Assembly (NCBI GenBank): GCA_910585685.1
Contig: CAJUEO010000006.1
Coordinates: forward strand, 37,566 to 101,565
DNA from: an uncultured Christensenella sp.
Lineage (GTDB): Bacteria; Bacillota; Clostridia; Christensenellales; Borkfalkiaceae
Direction of reading: 5' to 3'
Length of the DNA stretch: 64,000 nt
Shown here: positions 25,699 through 35,599 of the stretch, piece by piece
Layout of the letters: each line of letters opens with the position of its first letter
Numbering within the stretch: the first letter of the stretch is position 1
Notes under the pieces: generated by a model
What the model was told of the DNA's origin: nothing
The model's database searches: none
Seen by the model: only the letters and a program-made list of their open reading frames with translations
Translations under genes and position numbers: made by a program

Positions 25699-27239
25699 AA
25701 ATAAAACAAATTTCCGCAATTTTGGCGGCAGGCTGTGTGCTCGGCGGCTCGTTATTGGCGTTTTCGGGCTGTGCGGACGAGCGTGAAGAAATAGTTTTGC
25801 GTGTGTGTAATTGGGAGGAATATATAGACCTCGGTGACTGGGACGACGACGAGCTTATAGAGGTTGAAAATATTTTCACTGACGAAGAGGGCATAATAGG
25901 CATCAATTCTATGGTGGACGATTTTACCGAATGGTTCAATTCGAACCACGACTATAAAGTCAGGGTCGAATATTCAACTTTCGGCACTAACGAGGACTTG
26001 TATAACAGACTCAGCCTCGGGGACGTGTACGATATAGTTTGTCCTTCCGATTATATGTTGATGAAGCTCATTGCCGAGGGTAATTACGTCGAGTTTAGCG
26101 ACAGTTTCTGGTCGGACGACGAGGAAAATTATTACGCACAATACGTTTCGCGCTATATTGACGGCGCGGAAGGCAGTATCTTTTACGACTACGATTGGAA
26201 TAAAAAAGCTGCGTGCTATATGTGGGGTACGCTCGGGCTTGTATATAACCCCGAAAGCCTTGTAGACGCCGACGACGTAAAAAGCTGGAATATGCTTGCA
26301 AATCCCGACTACAAAAAGCAGGTTACAATAAAGGATAACGTTCGCGATGCGTATTTTGCCGCGCTCGGAATGTTAAACAGCGAGTATATTTTGCAAAACG
26401 ACGTGAGCCTCGAAGAGTTAAGTTCGCTTATGAACGCCACCGACAGTCAAACTATCGCAAAAGCAGAGGACATTTTAAAAAATATAAAGGAAAACGTGTA
26501 TTCCTTTGAAACGGACAGCGGCAAGGCGGATATGGTAACCGGCAAAGTTATAGCCAACGAGCAATGGTCGGGTGACGCCGTTTACATTATGGACGAGGCG
26601 GAAAGCGACGAGGAGAACGCAACCGAACTTTGGTATTCTGTACCAGAGGAATGTACGGACATCTGGTTTGACGGCTGGATTAAGCTTAAAAACGGTGTGG
26701 AGTGGAGCGAACAGCGCCACACTGCGGCGGAAGCTTTTGTAAATTTTGTTTCCCGTCCGGATAACGCGGTAAGAAATATGTACTATATAGGTTATACTTC
26801 CTCTATTGCAGGTGATACCGTTTTGGAATATATGGATTATAATTACGGCGCGGAAGAGGATGCGGAAGATACCTTCGAATATGATTTAAGCTACTTTTTC
26901 GGTGACGGCGCAACGATAACCGCAAACGCAAGCGAGTTTGAATTTGACGACGAGGAACGCACGGTTATCAACCGCGGCAGACAGTTGTTTACTCAGTATC
27001 CGCCGCAAAACGTAATCGACAGAAGCGTAGTAATGCTCGACTTCGGTGACCGACTCGCTCAAATCAATCAAATGTGGATTAATGTAAGGTGTCTCGATAT
27101 AGTTGACATATCTCCCGTAACAATCGGCATTGTGGCGGCGGTTATCTTGGTTGTAGTGGCGGTAATTTTAATTTATGCGTTCAGGTACAGAATTTTTGCC
27201 GCGCATAAACCCAAAAAGGGATATTTCAAAGTTGCATAA
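25695..27239 (+). CDS. potD: Polyamine-binding lipoprotein PotD, enlarged
   Basis: The substrate-binding subunit, with a lipoprotein signal peptide (lipobox AFSGC, cysteine at about 26). The mature start VCNWEEYIDLG resembles the PotD family start. Conserved elements follow: RVEYSTFGTNEDLYNRL, YDIVCPSDYML and CYMWGTLGLVYNPE. It has 514 residues against about 350 usual. Acidic insertions lie near 50-70 and 385-420, and a hydrophobic helix followed by basic residues near 465-510 gives an unusual second membrane anchor. It is likely a polyamine or related-cation binder. Confidence 0.9.
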   Translation: MKIKQISAILAAGCVLGGSLLAFSGCADEREEIVLRVCNWEEYIDLGDWDDDELIEVENIFTDEEGIIGINSMVDDFTEWFNSNHDYKVRVEYSTFGTNEDLYNRLSLGDVYDIVCPSDYMLMKLIAEGNYVEFSDSFWSDDEENYYAQYVSRYIDGAEGSIFYDYDWNKKAACYMWGTLGLVYNPESLVDADDVKSWNMLANPDYKKQVTIKDNVRDAYFAALGMLNSEYILQNDVSLEELSSLMNATDSQTIAKAEDILKNIKENVYSFETDSGKADMVTGKVIANEQWSGDAVYIMDEAESDEENATELWYSVPEECTDIWFDGWIKLKNGVEWSEQRHTAAEAFVNFVSRPDNAVRNMYYIGYTSSIAGDTVLEYMDYNYGAEEDAEDTFEYDLSYFFGDGATITANASEFEFDDEERTVINRGRQLFTQYPPQNVIDRSVVMLDFGDRLAQINQMWINVRCLDIVDISPVTIGIVAAVILVVVAVILIYAFRYRIFAAHKPKKGYFKVA

Positions 27240-27257
27240 AAATTTAAAGTAAAATTT

Positions 27258-27295
27258 AACCCCCTTGCGGCAACGCCGCAAGGGGGTTATTTTTA
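27258..27295. terminator. Terminator after potD, shared with porA
   Basis: A 14-bp perfect stem (27258-27271 with 27275-27288), a 3-nt loop and a T-rich run. It lies between convergent genes. Confidence 0.9.
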
Positions 27296-27306
27296 AATGT
27301 TATTTT

Positions 27307-30300
27307 TTATTCTTTTCCTGCAAGCTTTTTATAGCCTTCAAATCTTTCTTTTGCCGATTGCTCTGTCTGCTTGAACAGTGCGTTTGCAACCTCTTCACCC
27401 TGAGTCTTTACAAGCGAAGCGTAGCGCGTTTCTCCTGCAAGGAAAGCCTGATAATCTCCCTTGGGCTCTTTCGAGTCAAGTGTGAATACCTCTCCGTCGG
27501 GGTTGTATCTGTAAAGCTGCCAATATCCGCAGTCCACAGCAGCTTTTTCTTCAAGCTGGCTCTTTGTCATATTGATGCCGTGGTTGATGCAGGGCGCATA
27601 GCAAATGATAATGGAAGGGCCGTGGTAAGCTTCTGCTTCGGAGATGGCTTTAAGGAACTGAGCAGGGTCCGAACCCATAGCGCACTGTGCAACATAAACG
27701 TAGCCGTACGACTTGGCAATCATGCCCAAATCCTTTTTCTTAATTCTCTTACCTGCGGAAGCAAACTTAGCTACGGCACCGATATTGGTTGCCTTCGAAG
27801 CCTGACCGCCCGTGTTCGAGTAAACCTCGGTATCGAGAACAAGCACGTTTACGTCCTCTCCCGAAGCAAGAACGTGGTCAAGACCGCCGTAGCCTATATC
27901 ATAAGCCCAACCGTCTCCGCCGAAAATCCAAATGGATTTCTTTGCAAGGCAGTCCTTCGATTCAAGAATTTCAGCTACAAGCTCGTCGCTCTCGCAACCG
28001 CAGCCGTTGCAGCCTTCAAGCGCCTCTATAAGCGCAGCCGAAGCAACTTTCGAAGGCTCTCTGTCCTCGAATGCTGCAAGATAATCGTCGCAAAGTTTTT
28101 TGCCTTCTCCCGACCAAAGCGTCGCAAGCTTTTCAATCTTAGCTTTTACAGCGTTTCTTCTCGTCGAGTAAGCAAGGTTCATACCGTAACCGAACTCGGC
28201 GTTGTCCTCGAAAAGCGAGTTTGCCCAAGCCGGACCGTGACCCTTTTTGTTTGTTGTGTAGGGGCAAGTGGGGGAGGAGCCGCCGTAAATCGACGAGCAA
28301 CCAGTTGCGTTTGCAATAACCATATCTTCTCCGAAGAGCTGGGTTATAACCTTAACATAGGGCGTTTCTCCGCAGCCTGCGCACGCGCCCGAGAACTCAA
28401 AGAGCGGCGTTGCAAATTGGCAGCCTTTAACCGTTGTTTTCTTAAATTTGGAAGTATCCACTTCGGGAAGCTCAACGGCATATTCCCAATTTTTGTCCTC
28501 ACCCTTTTCAAGCGATTCCGCAAGGGGAACCATCTTTATAGCTCCGCCGTCCTTTACGGGGCAGACTGTTGCGCAAACTCCGCAGCCCATACAGTCGAGG
28601 GGTGAAACCTGCATTGCGTATTCATATCCGGGCAAGCCGATGGCAGCCTTGGTTTTAAGCGTATCGGGCTTGGATTCTCCGCTCTTTATAAGCGCGGGTC
28701 TTAAACATGCGTGGGGGCAAACGAACGAGCAAGTGCCGCATTGTACGCATTTGTCTACTATAATTTCGGGAACAAGCACAGCAACGCCGCGTTTTTCAAA
28801 CTTGGTGGTGCCTGTGGGAACGTGTCCGTCAGCGTTGAACTGCGAGGACTTAAGCTTATCTCCTTCGAGATAGAGGATAGGTTTGATAATCTCCTGATAA
28901 TATGGATTGTCGTGACCTTTAACCATTTCCGCGCCGGTTGTAGCCGTAGCCCAAGCCGAGGGAACGTTTATCTTAACAAGATTGTCCCCTGCCGCAGCGT
29001 CTATGGCGTTGTAGTTCATCTGAACAACGGCGTCACCCTTTCTGCCGAACGACTTTTTAGCCATATACTTCATAAACTCGATAGCTTTGTCGTAGGGCAT
29101 AATCTGGGGATTTACACGGAAGAACGCAGACTGCAAAATGGTGTTTGTTCTGCCTTTGAGTCCAAGCTCTCCTGCAATCTTAATTGCATCGATGACGTAA
29201 AGGTTGATTTTTTTGGTAGCGATATCGCGCTTAACCTTTGCAGGAAGGAATTCTTCCAAAGCTTCAACCGTCGTCGCGTTGGTATTGATAAGAAGTGTAC
29301 CGCCTACCTTAATATCTCCTGTCATGTCGTAACGCGTAACATACGAGGGGTTGGAGCACTGTACGAAGTCGGCGCTGTCGATAAGGTATTCCGACTGAAT
29401 GGGGGTATCTCCGAAACGGAGGTGTGAAACGGTTATACCGCCCGACTTTTTGGAATCGTAGAAGAAGTATGCCTGAGCGTGCTTTTCCGTGTGGTCACCG
29501 ATAATTTTAATGGAGTTCTTGTTTGCACCGACCGTACCGTCCGAACCCAAGCCGTAGAACTTGCAGCTCGTCGAGCCTTCGGGAGCGGCGTCAAACTTTT
29601 CCGAGAAATCGAGCGACGAGTTTGTAACGTCCTCGTAAATACCGATTGTGAAATGGTTTTTGGGTTGTTTGCTTTCAAGGTTTTTGTAGACGGCAAGCAC
29701 CATCGAAGGGGTAAACTCTTTCGAACCCAAGCCGTATCTTCCGCCGTACACCTTAATGTCGGTCTTGCCCATTTCCATAAGTGCGGAGCAAACGTCAAGG
29801 TATAAAGGTTCACCGAGCGAGCCGGGTTCTTTCGTTCTGTCGAGAACTGCAAGCTTTTTAACCTTTTTAGGAAGAGCCGCAACAAACGCTTCCGCAACGA
29901 AGGGGCGGTAAAGGCGTACTTTAACCAAGCCGTATTTCTTGCCGCTTGCATTGAGTTTATTTATAGACTCTTCTATGGTTTCGCAGCCCGAGCCCATACA
30001 AACGATAACTTCTTCGGCGTCTTTTGCACCCACATAGTCAAACAAGTGGTATGACCTTCCGCACTTAGCCGAAACAACGTCCATCATCTTCTGAACAATG
30101 GCAGGGGTAGCGGCATAATAGCCGTTTGCCGTTTCTCTGTTCTGGAAATATGTGTCGCCGTTCTGCGCGGTACCCTTTTGGATGGGGTGTTCGGGGTTGA
30201 GCGAGCGTGATTTGAAATCCTTTATATCTTCAGCAATACCGACTTCGTCGCAGATAGCTCTTATTTCGGCATAGTCGTCGGTATCGTCCCAAACGTCGAT

Positions 30301-30840
30301 TTTAGCAACTTCGTGGCTTGTCCTGAATCCGTCGAAGAAATTGATAAAGGGAACGCGCGAGCGAAGGGTGGAAAGGTGCGCAACCAGCGCCAAATCCATA
30401 ACTTCCTGAACCGAGCCGTCGCAAATCATTGCAAAACCCGTCTGGCGGCAAGCCATAACGTCGGCATGGTCACCGAAGATGTTAAGCGAATGAGCTGCGA
30501 GCGCACGGGCGGAAACATGCATTACCATAGGCATAAGTTCACCCGAAATCTTGTACATATTGGGAATCATAAGCAATAAGCCCTGTGACGCCGTATAAGT
30601 ACTTGTCAACGCGCCTGCGCAAAGCGAGCCGTGTACGGCGCCTGCCGCGCCGCCTTCCGATTGCATTTCCGCAATCCTGACTTTCTGACCCCACATATTT
30701 GTTCTGCCTGCGGTAGCCCACTCGTCCGCAACCTCCGCCATGGGGGAAGAGGGGGTAATGGGATAAATTGCAGCTACTTCCGAAAAGGCATACGCAACGT
30801 GGCTCGCGGCGGTATTGCCGTCGATAGTCAACTTTTTCAT
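27307..30840 (-). CDS. nifJ: Pyruvate:ferredoxin (flavodoxin) oxidoreductase
   Basis: This single-chain PFOR cleaves pyruvate to acetyl-CoA and CO2 and reduces ferredoxin, a key anaerobic energy reaction. The 1177-residue protein has all domains in order. The pyrimidine-binding region starts KKLTIDGNTAASHVAYAFSE with AAIYPITPSSPMAE. The 2x[4Fe-4S] domain carries CVQCGTCSFVCPHACLRP and CMGCGVCATVCP. The C-terminal TPP domain has CAGCGETPYVK, ATGCSSIYGG, GGDGWAYDIGYGG and VYSNTGGQASK. The ATG at 30840 follows CGGAGG; an upstream reading of 21 codons has no such site. It is transcribed alone. Confidence 0.96.
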   Translation of the reverse strand: MKKLTIDGNTAASHVAYAFSEVAAIYPITPSSPMAEVADEWATAGRTNMWGQKVRIAEMQSEGGAAGAVHGSLCAGALTSTYTASQGLLLMIPNMYKISGELMPMVMHVSARALAAHSLNIFGDHADVMACRQTGFAMICDGSVQEVMDLALVAHLSTLRSRVPFINFFDGFRTSHEVAKIDVWDDTDDYAEIRAICDEVGIAEDIKDFKSRSLNPEHPIQKGTAQNGDTYFQNRETANGYYAATPAIVQKMMDVVSAKCGRSYHLFDYVGAKDAEEVIVCMGSGCETIEESINKLNASGKKYGLVKVRLYRPFVAEAFVAALPKKVKKLAVLDRTKEPGSLGEPLYLDVCSALMEMGKTDIKVYGGRYGLGSKEFTPSMVLAVYKNLESKQPKNHFTIGIYEDVTNSSLDFSEKFDAAPEGSTSCKFYGLGSDGTVGANKNSIKIIGDHTEKHAQAYFFYDSKKSGGITVSHLRFGDTPIQSEYLIDSADFVQCSNPSYVTRYDMTGDIKVGGTLLINTNATTVEALEEFLPAKVKRDIATKKINLYVIDAIKIAGELGLKGRTNTILQSAFFRVNPQIMPYDKAIEFMKYMAKKSFGRKGDAVVQMNYNAIDAAAGDNLVKINVPSAWATATTGAEMVKGHDNPYYQEIIKPILYLEGDKLKSSQFNADGHVPTGTTKFEKRGVAVLVPEIIVDKCVQCGTCSFVCPHACLRPALIKSGESKPDTLKTKAAIGLPGYEYAMQVSPLDCMGCGVCATVCPVKDGGAIKMVPLAESLEKGEDKNWEYAVELPEVDTSKFKKTTVKGCQFATPLFEFSGACAGCGETPYVKVITQLFGEDMVIANATGCSSIYGGSSPTCPYTTNKKGHGPAWANSLFEDNAEFGYGMNLAYSTRRNAVKAKIEKLATLWSGEGKKLCDDYLAAFEDREPSKVASAALIEALEGCNGCGCESDELVAEILESKDCLAKKSIWIFGGDGWAYDIGYGGLDHVLASGEDVNVLVLDTEVYSNTGGQASKATNIGAVAKFASAGKRIKKKDLGMIAKSYGYVYVAQCAMGSDPAQFLKAISEAEAYHGPSIIICYAPCINHGINMTKSQLEEKAAVDCGYWQLYRYNPDGEVFTLDSKEPKGDYQAFLAGETRYASLVKTQGEEVANALFKQTEQSAKERFEGYKKLAGKE

Positions 30841-31097
30841 TAAAAAACCTCCGTTTATTAAATAAAATTTTTTATTGATTTTTAATATGCGTGCGATTAA
30901 CAAAACAAAGTTCTATGTGCTCACACACTTAAATTATTATAAACCTTACGCGCGCGAATGTCAATACTAAGCTCGATTTTTCTTACAATTTTATTAAATT
31001 TCTTGCGCATTTCACTGTATTTTAACCTTCAAATCGTTGTGTATTGCATTGGAATTTGATATAATTTTACTTGAATAAATCTATAAATTGGTAAAAA
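30841..31097. promoter_or_regulatory. Divergent promoter region of nifJ and ecfA
   Basis: An A/T-rich gap with no gene. For ecfA a promoter is visible at 31037-31065 (TTGTGT, 17 nt, TATAAT). For nifJ the leader carries CGGAGG just before the start, but no clear -35/-10 pair was identified. I see no obvious regulator-binding palindrome. Confidence 0.6.
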
Positions 31098-32927
31098 ATG
31101 TCCCAAGACTTTATAATTGAATGCGAAAACGTAAAATTTTCATATGCCGGAAGTCAGGCTTATGCGTTAAACGGCGTAAGTCTTAAAGTCAAGCGCGGCG
31201 AGTTTTTGTCTGTAATAGGGCACAACGGAAGCGGCAAATCGACTTTTGCAAGACTTCTCAACGGACTGCTTGAAGCTGACGAAGGTAAAATTACCGTTCT
31301 CGGGTTAGATGTTTCCGACAGTAAAAACGTCGTCGAAATACGCAAACACGTCGGCATAGTCTTTCAAAATCCCGACAATCAGATGGTTGCGTCTATTGTC
31401 GAGGACGATATAGCTTTCGGGCCCGAAAATATCGGAGTCGAACGCGAGGAGATAGGCAGGCGCATCGATTGGGCGCTTAAAGCCGTCGGTATGGAAAAAT
31501 ACCGCGAGTCAACTCCTACACGCCTTTCTGGCGGACAAAAGCAGAGAATTGCCGTTGCCGGCGTTCTTGCCATAAAACCCGACGTTTTGATTTTGGACGA
31601 GTCTACCGCAATGCTCGACCCCAAGGGCAGGCGCGAGGTTATCGAGGTCGTCAAACGCTTGAACAAAGAAGAGGGTATGACAATAATTTTGATTACCCAT
31701 TTTATGGAAGAGGCGCTTCTTGCCGACAGAGCTATTGTAATGAACAGGGGAGAAATCGCAATAGAGGGCACGCCCGAAGAAATTTTCGAGAGCGGAGAAA
31801 TACTTGAAACATATAATCTTTCTCTGCCTCGCATAAGCATTTTATCCCAAAAATTGCGCGGCGCAGGTATGCGGATAGATAACGTTCTGCAACCCGAAAA
31901 GCTTGCAAACCAAATAGTTGCAAATATGCAAAACAAAGGCATATATGGGGGGCAATCGTCAAAGCCCGATAAAATTGCCATTAATGAACAGGGTGAATGG
32001 GATATTGACGTTAAGGACCTTGTGTTTACCTATTCAAAAAAATCCCCATTTGCGACAAAGGCGTTGAACGGTATAAATCTTCATATTTCCGAGGGGGAGT
32101 TTTTCGGTATTATAGGGCATACGGGCAGCGGCAAATCGACGCTCGTTCAACACTTTAACGCCCTTATAAAATTGCCGCAAGCCGAAAAGAAATATAAGGC
32201 TAAAAAGCCTAAAAAAGGACAGTTAAACCCCGTTATTTCAAGCATATTCGTGGGGCAATTCGATTTAGGCAATAAAAAATGCGACTGGCGCGCTCTTCGT
32301 TCGCAAGTGGGTATGGTGTTCCAATATCCGGAATATCAACTGTTTGCCGAAAGCGTATTTGCCGACGTGGCGTTCGGGCTTAAAAACTTTAAAAAGGATA
32401 TTTCTGCGGAAGAACTTGAACAGGCTGTAAGGGAGAGTATCGAAGTAGTCGGACTCGACTATAACGAAATTAAGGACAAGTCCCCCTTCGATTTATCTGG
32501 CGGACAAAAACGCCGCGTTGCAATTGCCGGCGTAATAGTCACCAAGCCGCACATACTCATTCTCGACGAGCCGGCGGCAGGACTTGACCCCAAGGGCAAA
32601 AACGAGATTATGGAGCTTTTGCATAAACTTCATCGCGAGTGGTGCAAGACTGTTATAATAGTTTCTCACGATATGGACGAGGTTGCGGAAAACTGCACGA
32701 AAGCCGCCGTAATTTCAAACGGAAGCGTCTTTGCTTGCGATGCGCCGTATAAAATATTTGCCCGTTCAAGCGAACTCAATGCGCTCGGTCTTGACGTGCC
32801 GTTGACCTCTAAAATTGCGGCGCAGCTTGAAACACAGGGCTACATTATAGAAAGCGACTGTACTCTATCCGACTTTGCCGAAAAGGTAATCGAGGTATAT
32901 TCCGGGGGTAAGACAAATGCTCAATGA
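31098..32927 (+). CDS. ecfA: Fused ECF transporter ATPases (EcfA1-EcfA2)
   Basis: A 609-residue protein joining the two ATPases of an energy-coupling-factor vitamin/metal importer, which are usually separate genes. Domain 1 (residues 1-280) has GHNGSGKSTFARLLNG, FQNPDNQMVAS, LSGGQKQRIAVAGVLA and LILDESTAMLDP. Domain 2 (about 300-600) has GHTGSGKSTLVQHFNAL, FQYPEYQLFAE, LSGGQKRRVAIAGVI and LILDEPAAGLDP. An insertion of about 25 lysine-rich residues follows the second Walker A. The order ecfA-ecfT-truA is the usual Bacillota cluster. The S component that sets the substrate is not in the window. Confidence 0.95.
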   Translation: MSQDFIIECENVKFSYAGSQAYALNGVSLKVKRGEFLSVIGHNGSGKSTFARLLNGLLEADEGKITVLGLDVSDSKNVVEIRKHVGIVFQNPDNQMVASIVEDDIAFGPENIGVEREEIGRRIDWALKAVGMEKYRESTPTRLSGGQKQRIAVAGVLAIKPDVLILDESTAMLDPKGRREVIEVVKRLNKEEGMTIILITHFMEEALLADRAIVMNRGEIAIEGTPEEIFESGEILETYNLSLPRISILSQKLRGAGMRIDNVLQPEKLANQIVANMQNKGIYGGQSSKPDKIAINEQGEWDIDVKDLVFTYSKKSPFATKALNGINLHISEGEFFGIIGHTGSGKSTLVQHFNALIKLPQAEKKYKAKKPKKGQLNPVISSIFVGQFDLGNKKCDWRALRSQVGMVFQYPEYQLFAESVFADVAFGLKNFKKDISAEELEQAVRESIEVVGLDYNEIKDKSPFDLSGGQKRRVAIAGVIVTKPHILILDEPAAGLDPKGKNEIMELLHKLHREWCKTVIIVSHDMDEVAENCTKAAVISNGSVFACDAPYKIFARSSELNALGLDVPLTSKIAAQLETQGYIIESDCTLSDFAEKVIEVYSGGKTNAQ

Positions 32928-33762
32928 CGTAACTTTCGGTCAGTTTTATCCTGCAAAGTCGGTTGTTCACAGGCTCGACCCCCGTATAAAGCTGCTTTCC
33001 TTGATAGCGATAATAGTTTTACTGTTTGTAGCTAATAACTTTTACTCGCTCGCACTGTGCGCGGTAATTATTTTCAGCGCGATAATAGCTTCGCAAGTGC
33101 CGTTTAAAAGCGTTCTGCGCTCTGTAAAAGCCATAATCTTTATACTTATTTTTACAGCAATTTTAAATATATTTTTCCATAGGGGAGAACACGTTTTCTT
33201 TGAATACGGCGTAATCCATATCACTTTGGAAGGCATAATTTTTACGGTATTTTTAATTTGCAGGCTGTTTTTCCTTGTAATGGCTTCGTCGGTTTTAACG
33301 CTGACAACAACTCCCGTCGCGCTTACCGACGGCATAGAAAGCCTTTTAAAGCCGCTAACGCTGATAAAGTTTCCCGTTCACGTTCTCGCGCTTATAATGT
33401 CAATCGCGCTGCGCTTTATTCCCACATTGATAGACGAAACAAACAGAATAATTTCTGCCCAGAAGGCGCGCGGCGCCGACTTTGAAAGCGGCAATATTTT
33501 TAAAAGAATAGCGGCAATCGTGCCCATACTTATTCCGCTTTTGATAAGCGCTTTCAGACGGGCGGACGAGCTTGGCGACGCAATGGACGCAAGGTGCTAT
33601 ACCGACTCGAAAAAGAGGACTAAGTACAAAAAATTAAAGTTCGGCTTGCGCGACCTTTTTACGTTCTTTATATTTGCTGCATTTATTGCCGGAGTAGTAC
33701 TTTTCAATATTTATTGTTATGATATCTGCCCTCAAATTTACGAGTATATAAAAGTTTACTGA
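32917..33762 (+). CDS. ecfT: ECF transporter transmembrane protein EcfT
   Basis: This scaffold membrane subunit couples the ATPases to S components. Its 281 residues hold about five to six helices. The coupling helices carry the family's Ala-Arg motifs, AQKARGADF and AMDARCY; the second has cysteine where glycine is common. HRLDPRIKLLSLI near the start is typical. It overlaps ecfA by 11 nt and truA by one base. Confidence 0.94.
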   Translation: MLNDVTFGQFYPAKSVVHRLDPRIKLLSLIAIIVLLFVANNFYSLALCAVIIFSAIIASQVPFKSVLRSVKAIIFILIFTAILNIFFHRGEHVFFEYGVIHITLEGIIFTVFLICRLFFLVMASSVLTLTTTPVALTDGIESLLKPLTLIKFPVHVLALIMSIALRFIPTLIDETNRIISAQKARGADFESGNIFKRIAAIVPILIPLLISAFRRADELGDAMDARCYTDSKKRTKYKKLKFGLRDLFTFFIFAAFIAGVVLFNIYCYDICPQIYEYIKVY

Positions 33763-34532
33763 TGAGATACGCAATTTTACTTGCCTACGACGGAACGCAA
33801 TACGGCGGCTGGCAAATTCAAAAAAACTCAATAACGGTACAGGAAGTACTGGAAAAAGCCTGTCTGGAAACATTCGGAACAAAGACAAACGTCACGGCAA
33901 GCGGACGGACGGACAGCGGCGTGCACGCAATGGGGCAGGTATGTCACTTTGACGCGGATACCACAATTCCGCCCGAAAAAATTGCCGACGTTTTAAACCT
34001 TAGTCTGCCTCAGGATATAAGCGTGTTAAAGTCGGTTGCCGCACCTGAAAATTTCGACGCCAACAGAAATGCAAAAAGAAAGACATATTGTTATAAGCTT
34101 TACCTTTCTCCTCGCAGAAACGCGCTTAAAGACAGGTTTTCGCTTTGGGTCAAAAATGCCGTGGAACCATCTAAACTAAGGCATATATCGGGGGCTTTTG
34201 TAGGAGAACGCGATTTTAAAGCTTATTGTAAAAGCGGCTCTTCCGTAAAAACTACCGTGCGTGAAATTTACTCCGTAGAGGTTTCAACGGGGCATAGTAT
34301 GGGGTCTACCGATGTTGAGGTGCGTATAACCGGGTCGGGCTTTCTGTACAATATGGTGCGTACGATAGTCGGAACTATGCTTGATTACGCTTTCGGCTCG
34401 CTTACCGAAGACGATATAAAGAAATCGTTTACCGAGTGCGATAGGGAGAGTGTGGGTAAAACTTTATGCGCAAAGGGATTGACGCTTGAAAGCGTTGATT
34501 ACGGTTTTAATCTGTTTGACAAACAGGGCTAA
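33762..34532 (+). CDS. truA: tRNA pseudouridine(38-40) synthase
   Basis: TruA modifies uridines 38-40 in the anticodon stem of tRNAs. The 256-residue protein carries the catalytic aspartate in TASGRTDSGVHAMGQ, the Y-x-Y-type KTYCYKLYLS and the C-terminal GSGFLYNMVRTIVGTML. It starts at the ATG overlapping the ecfT stop (TGATG), so translation is probably coupled. Confidence 0.96.
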   Translation: MRYAILLAYDGTQYGGWQIQKNSITVQEVLEKACLETFGTKTNVTASGRTDSGVHAMGQVCHFDADTTIPPEKIADVLNLSLPQDISVLKSVAAPENFDANRNAKRKTYCYKLYLSPRRNALKDRFSLWVKNAVEPSKLRHISGAFVGERDFKAYCKSGSSVKTTVREIYSVEVSTGHSMGSTDVEVRITGSGFLYNMVRTIVGTMLDYAFGSLTEDDIKKSFTECDRESVGKTLCAKGLTLESVDYGFNLFDKQG

Positions 34533-34618
34533 TTTTACAAGATTTTCACAAATTTATTTTATTTTTTACAATTTGCGCATATATAATAGAGCAACCATAA
34601 GGGGGAATTGAAAAGTTA

Positions 34619-35476
34619 ATGGATTTTTTCAAATACGCGTTATATGCTCTGCAATGGGTTGATACTCAGCAACTGTGGGTTTCGTTGCTCGTCGGCGGAA
34701 TTTGCTTTGCGCTGGTGTTTATTTTTCAGGGCATAGGACTATACGTCATAGCCGCAAGAGAGGGAGTAAGGCACAAATGGATGGCTTTCGTCCCCTTCGC
34801 GAACACTTACTTTATAGGAGTTCTTGCTAAAAAAAATAGGGTGTTCGGCAAGGTCGACACGCAAAAATTTGCGCTTGTCGCAGCCGTTCTGGAATGCGTG
34901 CTTTTCGGCGGTTTTCTTCTCTACTACATTGCGCACTACAAGCTTATCGACGCAGGTTGCGTGTACGAAGTAATCGAGGACGGGCATTACGGCCCCGTTT
35001 CGCACTTTGTTTTAAAGCACGTTCCCCCTGAACTCGGTTGGGCTGCATGGTGCTATGAAATGCTCTACGACTATATCCTAAGCTGGATGTATCTGGTATT
35101 TCTTTTCTTGCAGATTATGGTTTTATCTGCGTTTTTCCAGACTTATGCGGCGCGTCGTTACTTTCTTTTTACGCTTGTCAGCGTGCTGTTTCCCATACAG
35201 GGCATTTTCATTTTTGCGGTCAGAAAAAACTTTGGAATGGGATACCGCGACTATATGCGAGTAGAACAGGAAAGGCAGTATCGAATGTATCAACAATACT
35301 ACCAGCAAAACGGAAACTTCGACCCGTATAACAGTCAGCCGCCTCGACAAAATAATTACAATGACCCCTATCAAAACAATAATTTCAACAATCAAAACGG
35401 AAACGTTCAATCTGCACCTGACGACCCGTTTTCAGGTTTCGGTAACGGCAAAAATGGCGACGACCCTTTTAATTAA
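34619..35476 (+). CDS. Polytopic membrane protein with N/Q-rich tail
   Basis: A 285-residue protein of unknown function. About four hydrophobic segments lie at residues 20-45, 82-106, 158-180 and 184-203. The loop after the first contains KWMAFVPFANTYFIGVLA, a pattern seen in uncharacterised Clostridia membrane proteins. From about residue 215 the sequence becomes cytoplasmic-type low complexity, dominated by Q, N, Y, P, F and G (YQQYYQQNG, NNNFNNQNG) and ending DDPFSGFGNG. A strong GGGGG-type site lies upstream. A terminator follows. Confidence 0.75.
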   Translation: MDFFKYALYALQWVDTQQLWVSLLVGGICFALVFIFQGIGLYVIAAREGVRHKWMAFVPFANTYFIGVLAKKNRVFGKVDTQKFALVAAVLECVLFGGFLLYYIAHYKLIDAGCVYEVIEDGHYGPVSHFVLKHVPPELGWAAWCYEMLYDYILSWMYLVFLFLQIMVLSAFFQTYAARRYFLFTLVSVLFPIQGIFIFAVRKNFGMGYRDYMRVEQERQYRMYQQYYQQNGNFDPYNSQPPRQNNYNDPYQNNNFNNQNGNVQSAPDDPFSGFGNGKNGDDPFN

Positions 35477-35489
35477 TCGAAAACATTAT

Positions 35490-35518
35490 AAAGCGTGCTT
35501 ATACAAGCGCGCTTTTTC
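35490..35518 (+). terminator. Terminator after the 34619 gene
   Basis: A GC-rich hairpin with arms AAAGCGTGCTT and AAGCGCGCTTT (one G-T pair) followed by T residues, directly upstream of the mnmE promoter. Confidence 0.75.
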
Positions 35519-35547
35519 TTTACAATGTCGGTCGCGTATGTTATAAT
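35519..35547 (+). promoter_or_regulatory. Promoter of mnmE
   Basis: TTTACA (35519-35524), a 17-nt spacer and TATAAT (35542-35547). It is the likely start of the run of genes through holA. Confidence 0.78.
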
Positions 35548-35599
35548 CTTACTGTAAAATATAAGTTAAAATTATGGAACGGAGCGTTTCGATAAAATT

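Noticed and set aside
27265..28605. Plus-strand ORF of 446 codons opposite nifJ
   Set aside because: A shadow of the strongly coding PFOR gene on the other strand.
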